Positions 49,446 through 58,518 are shown, numbered from the stretch's first letter. The stretch: DNA of 64,000 nucleotides from Cetobacterium sp050033475 (GCF_050033475.1 NZ_CP188319.1:1426001-1490000); one strand, 5' to 3'. The notes: a model not told the origin generated them from the letters alone. Made by a program: numbers and translations.

Positions 49446-52009
49446 TATTTATTTAAATAAGTTTTTAATATTGCCTTTGTTTTTAATCTATTTTTCATTC
49501 CATAATTTGGACTTCTAAGTTCTCTATCAGATTTCATGTAACATTTTCCATGAATCAGTTGAAGAATATGTAAGGAATCTAAACCACCTAATTCCATACT
49601 AGCTCTACAAGATCCACAGTAAGAAATAATTTGTTCTTGAGTTGCATCCTGAGCTCTTCTATTGACTATTTTTTCAAATAATTCTCCATTGATACAACCT
49701 AACATTCCACCAACACCACAACATCTAGTATTTTCCCGAATATTATTCATCTCTTCCATTTTATAACCTAATTCCTTTATAATCCATCTGATGCTATCAT
49801 GATGGGAAGTTACATTTCTAGTTGGACAAGAATCATGAACATTGAATATTACATCAGAATCTTTACCTATATTTTTTTGCAAATTAGGTATTCCAATTTC
49901 TTCTTTCATTAAGTCCCAATAGGAAATAACTTTTTTCCCAGAATGCTCCTCATAGGTTAAATAGCATGAAGGACAAAGAGTTACTATTATATCCGCTTCC
50001 ATAGCTTCAATTTCTTTTTGAACACGACTATATCTTTCTTCAAATAATTCAGTTTCTCCTATTATTTTTGTTGGCTTTCCACAGCATTGTAAAATAATTC
50101 CAACATTTTCTTCCCCAAGAGTTTCCTTCATATGATTGTAAGTTTTTTCTACTAATTCAGGAAAAGAAGCTGGTACAGTACATCCAGGAATTAAAATATA
50201 TTTACTTTGTTTTTTCCCAGGAACACTTATGGAATATTTCTTACTACATTCCAACTCTTGACCATCATCTAAGGCTGTATGTCCCTCAAGAGGGGAAAGT
50301 CCTCCGTTAGCTTTAACGTATTCCTTTCTCATTTCCATAAAATTTTCTCTTATTTGGAAAGAATTTGGACATTTTATTGTACATTGACTACATTCATTGC
50401 AGGAATAAGCAATATTCATATCCATATTTTCATATCCCTTTTCTAAATATTCTTGAAACAACTCCTTAGGACAAGAAGTATATTCTGGCATCATCATACA
50501 TTCCTTCATACAAAGTTTGCATTGGCATTGAAGACATCTACTAGCTTCTTCCATTGCTTCTAACTCTGTAAATGTACTTTCAACCTCAAGGAAAGTTTTA
50601 ACTCTCTCCTCTGGATTAAGTTCCTTTCCCTTTCTTCTAGAAATTTTTTCCTGGGCATCCCATCCCTCTGGTAAATATTCTGTAGGAAGGTGAAGTTTTG
50701 TTGTTCTATAACCACCTTCCTCTTCTATTTTTCTTCCAGCCCAAATATCTTCTTTCTTTAAATATCTATCTAAAGATTTTCCAGCTCTTCTTCCTTCAGC
50801 CATGGCTCCCACCACAATTGCCGAAGTAGCACAATCCCCTGCAAAGAAAATCTTTTCATTTTTTAAAGATTGTAAAGTATTTCTATCAAATTGAAATTTT
50901 TCTCCTGAGAAAATATTATAATCCACCATTTGTCCTATGGAAAAAATCAAAGTATCCACAGGGATTATTTCACTTATTTCTTCATTAAAAAGTGGAGAGA
51001 AATTATGATTCTCATCAAAGATTCTTAAACATTTTTTAGTTTCAATAGAAGCAACTTTTCCCTTAGAATTTAAATTTATTCTTTTAATTCCTGAACTTGG
51101 AATAAATTTAACTCCCTCCTCTATAGCTCCTAGAACCTCATGTTTAGAAGCTGTTAAAGATTCAATATCTTTTTCTAAAAAAATTACAAAGGAGTTTTTA
51201 GTTTTAGGTAATCTTAGAGCTGATCTACCACAGTCCATGGCAACATCTCCTCCACCTACAACTAAAATATTTTCTCCTCCCTCCTGGAAATTTTTTGTGG
51301 CAGAAACTTCTCTTAAAAATTCCACAGCGGTAAAGATTCCTTTACCATGTATATTTTCTAGAGAATTATCCTTTCTTCCCAGTTGTTTTCCAAGAGTCAC
51401 AAGAATTCCATCATAATTTTTTTCCAATTCCTCCATGGAAATATCCTTACCTATTTCAGTATTAAAAACAAATTTTATTCCAAGTTTTGTTAAGTAGGAA
51501 TATTCTTCATCTATAATTTCTCTAGGCAATCTATATTCAGGAATTCCAAATCTCATCATTCCCCCTGGAAGAGAAGATTTTTCAAATATTGTAACTTCAT
51601 GACCTTCCTTTGCCAAAGTTAATGCTCCTTGAGCACCAGCGGGACCAGAACCAATTACTGCTATTTTTTTTCCTGTTGTAGGTTTTTTACTTAAATCCCA
51701 TAAATTAGAATCATCATAATTATCTGCAATATATCTTTTTAAGGATGCTATGGCAATTGAATTATCTTCCTCTCCTCTTCTACAACCTTTTTCACAGGGA
51801 TGTGCACAGACTCTTCCAAGAATTTTTGGAATAAATAAATTTTCTCTAATAAATTTTATAGCCTCAGTTCCTTTATTCTCCCTTAAAAGTCTAATATATT
51901 CCTTTGGATCTGTATTCATGGGACAACCTGTTGTACAACCTGCCTTTGAATCTCCCATACAATTATTAACAATATGTTCCATATTTTCTATAATTTCTTT
52001 TCTTAACAT
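49445..52009 (-). CDS. Fused GltD-like flavin oxidoreductase with 4Fe-4S and CCG (HdrB/GlpC-like) domains
   Basis: The 854-residue protein joins four parts: an N-terminal Fer4_20 dicluster domain (C17, C25, C29 and a second Cys set near 71-80); a GltD-like FAD/NAD(P)H module (V-I-G-S-G-P-A-G near 118, V-V-G-G-G-D-V-A near 255); a ferredoxin-like Cys block near 490-550 (C-N-E-C-S-Q-C-T-I-K-C); and two CCG domains (C-C-G-K-P near 645, C-C-G-V-G-G near 767, plus C-P-S-C and C-G-S-C). CCG domains bind special Fe-S clusters in heterodisulfide reductase HdrB and GlpC. It would pass electrons between NAD(P)H and an unknown thiol, disulfide or organic substrate. It lies 4 nt after the DMT transporter gene in a MerR-linked operon. 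Substrate unknown. Confidence 0.8.
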   Translation of the reverse strand: MLRKEIIENMEHIVNNCMGDSKAGCTTGCPMNTDPKEYIRLLRENKGTEAIKFIRENLFIPKILGRVCAHPCEKGCRRGEEDNSIAIASLKRYIADNYDDSNLWDLSKKPTTGKKIAVIGSGPAGAQGALTLAKEGHEVTIFEKSSLPGGMMRFGIPEYRLPREIIDEEYSYLTKLGIKFVFNTEIGKDISMEELEKNYDGILVTLGKQLGRKDNSLENIHGKGIFTAVEFLREVSATKNFQEGGENILVVGGGDVAMDCGRSALRLPKTKNSFVIFLEKDIESLTASKHEVLGAIEEGVKFIPSSGIKRINLNSKGKVASIETKKCLRIFDENHNFSPLFNEEISEIIPVDTLIFSIGQMVDYNIFSGEKFQFDRNTLQSLKNEKIFFAGDCATSAIVVGAMAEGRRAGKSLDRYLKKEDIWAGRKIEEEGGYRTTKLHLPTEYLPEGWDAQEKISRRKGKELNPEERVKTFLEVESTFTELEAMEEASRCLQCQCKLCMKECMMMPEYTSCPKELFQEYLEKGYENMDMNIAYSCNECSQCTIKCPNSFQIRENFMEMRKEYVKANGGLSPLEGHTALDDGQELECSKKYSISVPGKKQSKYILIPGCTVPASFPELVEKTYNHMKETLGEENVGIILQCCGKPTKIIGETELFEERYSRVQKEIEAMEADIIVTLCPSCYLTYEEHSGKKVISYWDLMKEEIGIPNLQKNIGKDSDVIFNVHDSCPTRNVTSHHDSIRWIIKELGYKMEEMNNIRENTRCCGVGGMLGCINGELFEKIVNRRAQDATQEQIISYCGSCRASMELGGLDSLHILQLIHGKCYMKSDRELRSPNYGMKNRLKTKAILKTYLNK

Positions 52010-52013
52010 TTTT

Positions 52014-53000
52014 CTATACCTCTTCTGCCACTACTTTTTTGTTTTTTCCGAAAAATTCCTTAAAATCCACTGCAAAAATAAATACTCCTAAGATTATAAC
52101 TAAACCGCAAACAGCTAAATAAGGTGTTATTTCAGTTCCTAAAATTAAACTACTAAATATTATTGCCCAAAATGCAGCTGTACTATTTAAAGCAGTTCCC
52201 ATAGAAGCTCCTATATAATCCACAGCTTTATACCAAGATAAATAAGTTATTGCTCCTAAAATTGCAATTCCTGGGAAGAACCAAATTTCCTTGGATGTTG
52301 TTAATTTAGCAACTGTGTCATATCCTCCCACAAGAGGCATTATAACCAGGGCATAAGTTACAAAGGAAGTTAAATATCTTACAGTTAAAAATTGTTGAGG
52401 AGAGGCTTTAATGTGCTCTTCATCTTTTATTTTTTTCATGGCATATCCAATAATTACCCCTTCAGATGCCCAACCAATAACAGCCAGACATGTAAATGCC
52501 ATTCCCTTATAAAATTCAGGGTACATATTTAAATCTACTTTAGAATAACCAAGAGCAGCGGATCCCAATAAACTGATAACAATTCCAACCATGGCTCTCT
52601 TGGATAATTTTTCCTTTAAAATAAAATAAGATAAAACTGCTCCAACTCCTGGATAGATAACCGATAAACTAGAAGCGTAGGCTGGGGCAGCATATTTAAT
52701 TCCAATAACATAACCACTCATTCCTATTGGAGCTCCAACTAAGGCAGCAAGACAGGTAACCTTTCCCTTTTTAGTTTTTAATAAACTAAAGGTTCCTAAA
52801 AGTTCCTTTCTAAATAAAGCCACCAATATTAACCAAAAGAAACAAAATCCATCATGTAAAAATGCCGATACCAAAGTACTTGAAGCTGCAGTTCTTAATA
52901 TGTGACTATTACCAACTAAACCCATAAGAACTGTATCCAATCCCCAGGCCAATCCAACTAATCCACCAAAAAATAAACCTTTTTTCAATTTTCCATCCAT
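52014..53000 (-). CDS. DMT/EamA-family transporter
   Basis: Start at 53000 follows GAGGAGGAACTTT. The 328-residue protein has ten membrane segments arranged as two EamA repeats (first block ending L-S-V-I-Y-P-G-V-G-A-V-L-S-Y, second with A-L-N-S-T-A-A-F-W-A-I). DMT members export or import amino acids, nucleotides or other metabolites. It is translationally close to the 854-residue oxidoreductase (4 nt), so their substrates are probably linked. The promoter upstream carries a strong inverted repeat, likely a MerR site. Confidence 0.88.
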   Translation of the reverse strand: MDGKLKKGLFFGGLVGLAWGLDTVLMGLVGNSHILRTAASSTLVSAFLHDGFCFFWLILVALFRKELLGTFSLLKTKKGKVTCLAALVGAPIGMSGYVIGIKYAAPAYASSLSVIYPGVGAVLSYFILKEKLSKRAMVGIVISLLGSAALGYSKVDLNMYPEFYKGMAFTCLAVIGWASEGVIIGYAMKKIKDEEHIKASPQQFLTVRYLTSFVTYALVIMPLVGGYDTVAKLTTSKEIWFFPGIAILGAITYLSWYKAVDYIGASMGTALNSTAAFWAIIFSSLILGTEITPYLAVCGLVIILGVFIFAVDFKEFFGKNKKVVAEEV

Positions 53001-53033
53001 AAAGTTCCTCCTCAACTGTGTTCTAATAAATAC

Positions 53034-53062
53034 AGTATAGTAATAAGGAAGATTTCCGTCAA
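53034..53062 (-). promoter_or_regulatory. Promoter of the DMT-oxidoreductase operon
   Basis: On the minus strand TTGACG (53062-53057) and TATACT (53039-53034) with 17-nt spacing, about 30 nt before the DMT start codon. Confidence 0.75.
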
Positions 53063-53066
53063 AGAG

Positions 53067-53090
53067 TTTTTTTGACGCTACGTCAAAAAA
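53067..53090. promoter_or_regulatory. Inverted repeat upstream of the -35, candidate MerR operator
   Basis: TTTTTTGACG-CTA-CGTCAAAAAA is a perfect 10-bp inverted repeat with 3-nt centre. The same TTGACG half also forms the -35 box of the adjacent promoter, so three TTGACG/CGTCAA units occur in 34 bp. This places regulator binding at and upstream of the -35. Confidence 0.7.
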
Positions 53091-53116
53091 TTAAAAATTA
53101 CTTTTTATCTGGTTAA

Positions 53117-53905
53117 CTAATAATCTTTTTTTGAAATTTTTATGTAATTTTTTGAAATAGTTACAACCTTTCGTTCTCTTTTACAAAATATTCTAAATTT
53201 ATTTTCCACATAGATATCACTGGTTCCTTGAAGATTGTTATCCTCTAAGTATTTCAACATTTTTTCAAAAATTTCTCTCTGTCTATGTAATCCTTCCCTG
53301 GAATAGGCTACTAAATATTTTCCCTCTGGAATGACATAGGTTCCATTTATATCTTTTTTTAAAGTTAGACTATAATGCAAATTTTCTTCTTTAAAATTAC
53401 ATTGGTTTAGAGGGAAAACAAAAACTCTCTCCTCCTTTATATCGTAGGATTCTAAATTCCAAATTTTTTCCACATCTGGATCTTCCTCTACTTTATGCTG
53501 CTCTTCCTTAGATGAATAGATTTCTTCTGGAATTTTTTCGATTTCTAAATAAATATTTACCATATCTAATTTATCTATTATATCCATTTCCTCTTGTATT
53601 TTTTCATTTTGCCAATTTAAAAACTCTATCATTTTATTATTTTCTTCTATTCTATTTTTTAATAACTTGGTCTTTTGATTACAACATTGATTTCCTAGAA
53701 GTCCCTCTATCTCCTTTAAAGAAAATCCCTTGTTTTTCAGCTCGTTTAAATAGACAATTCTTCCAATGGCCTCCTTATCGTAGACTCTGTTTCCTCTTCC
53801 CTCTTGAAGAGATTTAATTAATCCCAATTCCTCATAATAACGTAATGTTCTAGTGGTTAAGTTCATACTCTTTACAATATCTCTAATAGAAATTTTATCC
53901 TTCAT
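53117..53905 (-). CDS. MerR-family transcriptional regulator
   Basis: The 262-residue protein has the MerR HTH at residues 5-75 (V-K-S-M-N-L-T-T-R-T-L-R-Y-Y-E-E-L-G-L-I) and a coiled-coil linker, then a C-terminal domain of about 130 residues resembling a ligand-binding GyrI-like fold, as in TipA/BmrR-type activators. A C-C pair (N-Q-C-C-N) in the linker region could bind metal or sense redox. It lies just upstream of the DMT-oxidoreductase operon on the same strand, its probable target. Confidence 0.85.
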   Translation of the reverse strand: MKDKISIRDIVKSMNLTTRTLRYYEELGLIKSLQEGRGNRVYDKEAIGRIVYLNELKNKGFSLKEIEGLLGNQCCNQKTKLLKNRIEENNKMIEFLNWQNEKIQEEMDIIDKLDMVNIYLEIEKIPEEIYSSKEEQHKVEEDPDVEKIWNLESYDIKEERVFVFPLNQCNFKEENLHYSLTLKKDINGTYVIPEGKYLVAYSREGLHRQREIFEKMLKYLEDNNLQGTSDIYVENKFRIFCKRERKVVTISKNYIKISKKDY

Positions 53906-53931
53906 TATTTTTCTCCCTAAATTTTGTAATA

Positions 53932-53956
53932 AAAAAGGGTCCTAGGACCCTTTTAA
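53932..53956. terminator. Bidirectional terminator
   Basis: GGGTCC-TA-GGACCC hairpin with A-run before and T-run after. It lies between potD and the MerR gene on the minus strand. Confidence 0.85.
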
Positions 53957-53967
53957 AATAAAAATAA

Positions 53968-54999
53968 TTAATCTACTAAAATCTGTTGCCAGTATTTATT
54001 TTGTAAATCTAAAGTAGATTTAATATCTCTTAAAGTTTCTGTATTCTTTAACTCTTCAATGGTATACATAGGTTTTGTTTTTATAAGCTCTCTTGCTGGA
54101 ACATTTATAGATGGCAATCCTAAATGATCACAGATTAAAGCGTAATTTTCAGGTTCTTGGATAAAGTTTAAGAATTTATAAGCAGCTTCTTTATTTCTTG
54201 AATCCTTTAAAAGAACGAAGGAATCAATATAAGAAGTTCCACCCTTTTCAGGAATTACAAAGTCAGTTGTAGCTCTTTGAGAATCATCTAACTCTACCCA
54301 AATATTTTCAGCATATCCTTGAACTACCCAGAAATCACCGTTGGCAAATCCTTTACCATATGATTCTGAATCAAATTTAGCTATGTTTTTCTTCCATTGT
54401 TTTACAAGATCCGCAGCTTGAGCTATGGCCTTTTCGTCAGTGGTATTTTGTGGATAACCTAAAGTTCCAAGAGCTGAAGTCATAACCTCTCTCATGTCGT
54501 CAAGAAGAGTCATTCTTCCTGCTAAGTCAGTTCTTCCAAAGATAGTATAATCTCTTGGATAATCCTTAACTTGATCTTTATTTACAGCTATTACAGTGGC
54601 ACCCATAACATATGGCACTGCATAGTCATTGTTTTTATCAAAATAGTGTAATTTATCTAAAACTATTGGATCAATGTTTTTGAAATTAGGCATTTTAGAT
54701 TTATCAATTTTATCTAACATTCCTTCATTCATCATTATTTCAGCATAGTCTGTGGATGGAATAACTAAGTCGTAACCCTTTCCTCCAGCTTTTAGTTTCG
54801 CAAACATTTCCTCATTAGATGAATAAATGTCCTCTACAACCTTAATTCCAGTTTCCTTTTGAAATTTTTCAAAAAGTTGTTGTGGAATATAGTCAGCCCA
54901 TTCGTAGACATAAAGAACATTATTTGCCTTATCTTCCTCTTTACTACCGCAACCTACAAGCATAAAGATTAAAGAAAGCAAAAATAGAATTTTTTTCAT
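53968..54999 (-). CDS. potD: Spermidine/putrescine ABC transporter substrate-binding lipoprotein
   Basis: The 343-residue product has a lipobox L-V-G-C (Cys about 17) and the PotD/PotF fold with V-L-Y-V-Y-E-W-A-D-Y-I-P at the start of the mature part, S-S-N-E-E-M-F-A-K-L and E-N-I-W-V-E-L. Residue patterns fit polyamine binding. No potABC genes flank it, so it is an orphan or works with a transporter encoded elsewhere. The ATG follows AGGAGTGATAA. Confidence 0.92.
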   Translation of the reverse strand: MKKILFLLSLIFMLVGCGSKEEDKANNVLYVYEWADYIPQQLFEKFQKETGIKVVEDIYSSNEEMFAKLKAGGKGYDLVIPSTDYAEIMMNEGMLDKIDKSKMPNFKNIDPIVLDKLHYFDKNNDYAVPYVMGATVIAVNKDQVKDYPRDYTIFGRTDLAGRMTLLDDMREVMTSALGTLGYPQNTTDEKAIAQAADLVKQWKKNIAKFDSESYGKGFANGDFWVVQGYAENIWVELDDSQRATTDFVIPEKGGTSYIDSFVLLKDSRNKEAAYKFLNFIQEPENYALICDHLGLPSINVPARELIKTKPMYTIEELKNTETLRDIKSTLDLQNKYWQQILVD

Positions 55000-55058
55000 T
55001 TATCACTCCTCCTAGTATTATAACAATAAGTAAATTCTATTATATTTTTCATTTTAAG

Positions 55059-56261
55059 TCAAGGTTTAAGATTCAGTACAAAGTCTCTTAAAATGCCAAA
55101 TAGTTCTATCTTATAGGAGGATTTTAAAATAAGAAGCTTTATAAATATAAGTTCCTTAATTAACTCCTTCATATCATCTGTAAATTTTAATTTATTATCC
55201 ATGGCAATTTTAAATAATTTTAAAATTATTTTTATAAAATTTACATTCTTATTAGATGAGAAATTCTCCTTTAAATATTTTTCCCCTTCATATATAAAGG
55301 AAGCCACATCTTCAGGTTTTTTATCTCCATAGGCCAATTCAACTAAAAAATTTAAGGCCTGAGGAAAATCCTCTTTAAATAGAGCTAAAAGAAAAAATCT
55401 AAATATTTTTTTATTATGTTTATGTACCCTACTTAGAGAATAAAAATTTCTAAAATAAAAATTTCCATAGTCATCAAAAATTATATCCTTATTGGAATTA
55501 TTTTTTGGAAAAATTCCGATATCCAATAAATAAATAAGTCGAATATTTATTAAATCCATTAGAGCAGACTTAGGAATTTTATTTTTTGAAAAGGCAAGAT
55601 TCAAAGGTCTAGCATTTTCTATGAAGGCTGATACATAAATATTTTTTTGAGAAAGATATGGAAACTCCCTTGGAAATTTTAATTTTTCCAGAACAGAATA
55701 TTTAGGAATATAATTTTCATTTATCTTTTTTAAAAAATTTAAAGCGATGTGATGATTATCTAAATCATATTCTCTTTCTAGAGAATTTTTACAATATTCT
55801 AAAAGTTCTTCAAAATCATCACAGGAACTTCCTAAGCTTGGAATTAAACAAGCTATTTTGTGAAAACTATTTAGAGCTTCTATATTATGCTCAATCTCCT
55901 TATAATTATTTCTCAAAACCTTTATGGCAACATTCTCCATTGTTTTAAGATTCCCCAAATAAATATTGAAACTTTCCATTATATCAAAGGGTGTATCATC
56001 AAAGAAATCCAAGTTAAAAAGTATGGGACTTTTATACTTGGCATTGGCCGTCACTACCAAGGAACTATTTTGACCTGTATTTCTCTCATTATACAATTTC
56101 AGTAGACCGTAAAGTGTTGGAATGTTTAGAAGGTCTATTTTCGAAGTATAGTATTCAATGGCTTTTACCCCCAGATAATCCAATTCTGCCACATGGGATG
56201 CACTTGGAACTTTGTTAGATTGAATTAATTTCACCATTCTTATGAATTTTAGTACAAACAT
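55059..56261 (-). CDS. Degenerate UbiB/ABC1-like (atypical kinase) protein
   Basis: The 400-residue protein shows the UbiB order of elements: an N-terminal helical segment, V-A-I-K-V-L-R with the ATP-binding Lys (about 120), L-E-R-E-Y-D-L-D-N-H matching the family's E-x-D-x-x-x-E-x-x-N region, and a V-S-A-F-I-E-N-A-R-P-L strand. The catalytic H-x-D-x-H-P-G-N loop is replaced by G-I-F-P-K-N-N-S-N-K, and the DFG position reads F-D-D-Y-G. It thus looks like a pseudo-kinase. UbiB normally supports ubiquinone synthesis, a pathway unexpected here. No signal peptide or obvious membrane helix. It is a single gene downstream of nothing clearly related. Confidence 0.55.
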   Translation of the reverse strand: MFVLKFIRMVKLIQSNKVPSASHVAELDYLGVKAIEYYTSKIDLLNIPTLYGLLKLYNERNTGQNSSLVVTANAKYKSPILFNLDFFDDTPFDIMESFNIYLGNLKTMENVAIKVLRNNYKEIEHNIEALNSFHKIACLIPSLGSSCDDFEELLEYCKNSLEREYDLDNHHIALNFLKKINENYIPKYSVLEKLKFPREFPYLSQKNIYVSAFIENARPLNLAFSKNKIPKSALMDLINIRLIYLLDIGIFPKNNSNKDIIFDDYGNFYFRNFYSLSRVHKHNKKIFRFFLLALFKEDFPQALNFLVELAYGDKKPEDVASFIYEGEKYLKENFSSNKNVNFIKIILKLFKIAMDNKLKFTDDMKELIKELIFIKLLILKSSYKIELFGILRDFVLNLKP

Positions 56262-56364
56262 TATACCCCCCTCTCTAGGCTTTTTATAAACTCTTTACCT
56301 ATAAAATATAGAAATTCCTTCAAATGTAATGTATAATATTTTTTATAAGGATTTAGGAGGAAAA

Positions 56365-57135
56365 ATGGAATTAATTAAGAGTAAAGATAACGGAACTTTT
56401 AAATTTATAAAAAAATTAAAAAGTAAAAAGTATAGAGATGCTGAGAAACTTTTTTTAGCTGAAGGAGTAAAATTTTTAGATTTTACAAAGGAACCTCAGA
56501 TGATAATAATATCTGAAGAAATAACAATTGATGAAAAATTACAGGAAAGATTGGATAAATTTTCTTCTAGAAAAATTATTTTAGATGGAAAATTATTTGA
56601 TCAGATAACTTCCCAAGAAAATTCCCAAGGAGTTATCATTGTATATGAAAGTAATTTAATTTCTGAGGAAGAATTAAATGCAAATAACATCGTAGTTTTA
56701 AATAAAGTAAATGATCCAGGAAACTTAGGAACAATAATTAGAGTTGCTGACGCTGCTGGATTTAAAGATATTTTAATTACCAAGGGAAGTGTAGATTGTT
56801 ATAATGAAAAAACCGTAAGAAGCAGTATGGGATCAATTCTATCTACAAATATATATTATATTGAAGAGGAGAGAGTTGTAGAATTTTTAAAAAATAGAAA
56901 TTATAAAGTTATTGCCACAGCTCTTGAAAAGGATTCTATTCCATACACTTCAATGAAGTTAGAAGAAAAAAATGCTATTATATTTGGAAACGAAGGAAAT
57001 GGTATTGAAAAATTCATCATTGAAAATAGTGATGAAAAAATAATAATTCCAATTTATGGTAGTGCAGAATCTTTAAATGTTGCCATGGCCAGTGGAATAG
57101 TTTTATATGAAGTTAGAAATAAATTAAACAAATAA
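56365..57135 (+). CDS. TrmH/SpoU-family RNA 2'-O-methyltransferase
   Basis: The start at 56365 follows AGGAGGAAAA. The 256-residue protein has an N-terminal RNA-binding domain (K-S-K-K-Y-R-D-A-E-K-L-F-L-A-E-G) and the SPOUT motifs N-D-P-G-N-L-G-T-I-I-R-V-A-D, F-G-N-E-G-N-G-I and S-L-N-V-A-M-A-S-G. It methylates rRNA or tRNA using SAM; the exact target is unknown. It is followed after 24 nt by the HAD hydrolase gene. Confidence 0.9.
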   Translation: MELIKSKDNGTFKFIKKLKSKKYRDAEKLFLAEGVKFLDFTKEPQMIIISEEITIDEKLQERLDKFSSRKIILDGKLFDQITSQENSQGVIIVYESNLISEEELNANNIVVLNKVNDPGNLGTIIRVADAAGFKDILITKGSVDCYNEKTVRSSMGSILSTNIYYIEEERVVEFLKNRNYKVIATALEKDSIPYTSMKLEEKNAIIFGNEGNGIEKFIIENSDEKIIIPIYGSAESLNVAMASGIVLYEVRNKLNK

Positions 57136-57159
57136 AATTTTAGAAATAGGGTGGTTAAT

Positions 57160-57948
57160 GTGATAAAACTAATAGTTACGGACATGGATGGAACTTTTTT
57201 AAATGATCAACATGAAATTAATCCTGAATTTTGGGATATATTCCAAGAATTAAAAGAAAAAAATATTACCTTTGCTGTGGCCAGTGGAAGACAATATTAT
57301 AATCTTTTAAGTAAATTTGATAGAATTAAGGATGAAATAATTTTTGTAGCTGAAAATGGAACCTATATAGTTGAAAAAAATCAAGAGTTATATGTTAATT
57401 CCATAGATAAAAATCACGTAAAAGAACTTGTTAGAATTGGAAGAAAAATTAAAACTGCCAATGTTGTCCTTTGTGGAAAAAATGCAGCCTATATTGAATC
57501 CAATGATCCAGACCTTGTTGCTGAAATAGAAAAATATTATGAGAGATATGAAATTTTAGAAGATGTTTTGGAAGCTGAAGATGAAATTTTAAAAGTTACA
57601 TTCTGTGATTTGGAAGGAACAGGAACTGAGTTCAATGTATATCCTCACTTTAAAAGTTTTGAAAAGGAATTTAAAGTTGCAATTTCTGGAAAAATTTGGC
57701 TAGATATTACAAATTTTGATGCCAATAAGGGAGTTGCTGTGGATAAGTTAAAGAATAGATTAGATATAAACTTTGATGAAACCATGGTCTTTGGAGATTA
57801 TCTAAATGACTTAGAAATGATGACAGTTGGGAAATATAGTTTCGCCATGGAAAATGCCCATCCTAAATTAAAAAAATTAGCTAATTATCTGGCTAAGAGC
57901 AATAATGCAGGGGGAGTTGTAGAAGCAATAAAGGAATACGCCCTATAA
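57160..57948 (+). CDS. HAD-superfamily hydrolase, Cof type
   Basis: The 262-residue protein (GTG start at 57160, ribosome site TAGGGTGG) has the DDDD-type HAD motif I D-M-D-G-T, S-G-R motif II, the C2B cap and G-D-Y-L-N-D-L-E-M motif IV. Such enzymes dephosphorylate sugar phosphates, FMN or pyridoxal phosphate. It lies 24 nt after the TrmH-type gene and shares its transcript. Another GTG at 57151 is possible. Confidence 0.9.
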   Translation: MIKLIVTDMDGTFLNDQHEINPEFWDIFQELKEKNITFAVASGRQYYNLLSKFDRIKDEIIFVAENGTYIVEKNQELYVNSIDKNHVKELVRIGRKIKTANVVLCGKNAAYIESNDPDLVAEIEKYYERYEILEDVLEAEDEILKVTFCDLEGTGTEFNVYPHFKSFEKEFKVAISGKIWLDITNFDANKGVAVDKLKNRLDINFDETMVFGDYLNDLEMMTVGKYSFAMENAHPKLKKLANYLAKSNNAGGVVEAIKEYAL

Positions 57949-57949
57949 T

Positions 57950-57985
57950 AAAAAATGATCCTTCAAATTGAGGGATCATTTTATT
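57950..57985. terminator. Bidirectional terminator
   Basis: AATGATCC pairs with GGATCATT around a 10-nt loop, with A-run and T-run flanks, between the HAD and hypothetical genes. Confidence 0.85.
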
Positions 57986-58287
57986 TTAAAAATTCTAGTT
58001 ATTTTTCCATGGGAAAAATAAAGTCCGCTTTGTATATTTTTTTCTCTTAGAAGATTCTTTTCTATCTCTTCCTTGGAAAAAGTATTTTCTGGATTTTTAT
58101 TTATAATATCCTCATAAATATCATCGAGACTTATAAAAAAATATTCTTTTTTTATAATCTTTGTATCCTTTATCTCATCTAACATGGAGTCGCTGAACTC
58201 CTCATCAAGATCCTCTAATTGCTGATTTTCTCTGTTATAACATAGAAAAATATAAATCTCTTTAAAAAGTTCCGACCATAATCTCAT
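57976..58287 (-). CDS. Hypothetical 103-residue protein
   Basis: The start at 58287 is chosen because GGGAG lies 11 nt upstream and the N-terminus becomes M-R-L-W-S-E-L-F-K; an in-frame ATG at 58329 has no site. The protein is small, acidic in the middle (L-E-D-L-D-E-E-F-S-D) and basic at the end, with no signal, membrane helix or familiar domain. Divergent from the small-RNA candidate and yfcE region. Confidence 0.5.
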   Translation of the reverse strand: MRLWSELFKEIYIFLCYNRENQQLEDLDEEFSDSMLDEIKDTKIIKKEYFFISLDDIYEDIINKNPENTFSKEEIEKNLLREKNIQSGLYFSHGKITRIFKIK

Positions 58288-58315
58288 AATTATTAATCTC
58301 CCTTTAATAAAATAG

Positions 58316-58344
58316 TTGATTTTTTTCACATATTATGATAGAAT
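58316..58344 (+). promoter_or_regulatory. Promoter candidate for a small RNA
   Basis: TTGATT (58316-58321) and TAGAAT (58339-58344) with 17-nt spacing, reading rightward away from the hypothetical gene. Confidence 0.4.
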
Positions 58345-58350
58345 ACAAAC

Positions 58351-58518
58351 AGGTATCCATGAATTAATTGACAAAAAATTGCCATATATAGTGCTTCAAA
58401 ATTTTTTTAAAAAATTTCTAATTTTGGGACTACAATAAATCTATGCATACCTTTAATATTTAATATTTTGGTTTTTTGGTTTGAAAAGAGAAGGATGCCA
58501 CCTTCTCTTTTCTTTTTG
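58351..58518 (+). ncRNA. Candidate small RNA or leader with terminator
   Basis: An isolated rightward terminator (GAAAAGAGAAGG with CCTTCTCTTTTC, 58483-58512, then TTTTT) has no gene upstream on its strand: the region back to 57985 is on the other strand. With the promoter above it would define a transcript of about 165 nt. Near its 5' end GGTATCC (58352-58358) can pair with GGATGCC in the terminator stem and loop, a possible switch. The yfcE ATG follows 117 nt later. Confidence 0.35.

Noticed and set aside
58368..58392. TTGACA followed by TATAGT as small-RNA promoter
   Set aside because: The spacing is only 13 nt, too short for sigma-70; the upstream TTGATT-17-TAGAAT pair fits better.
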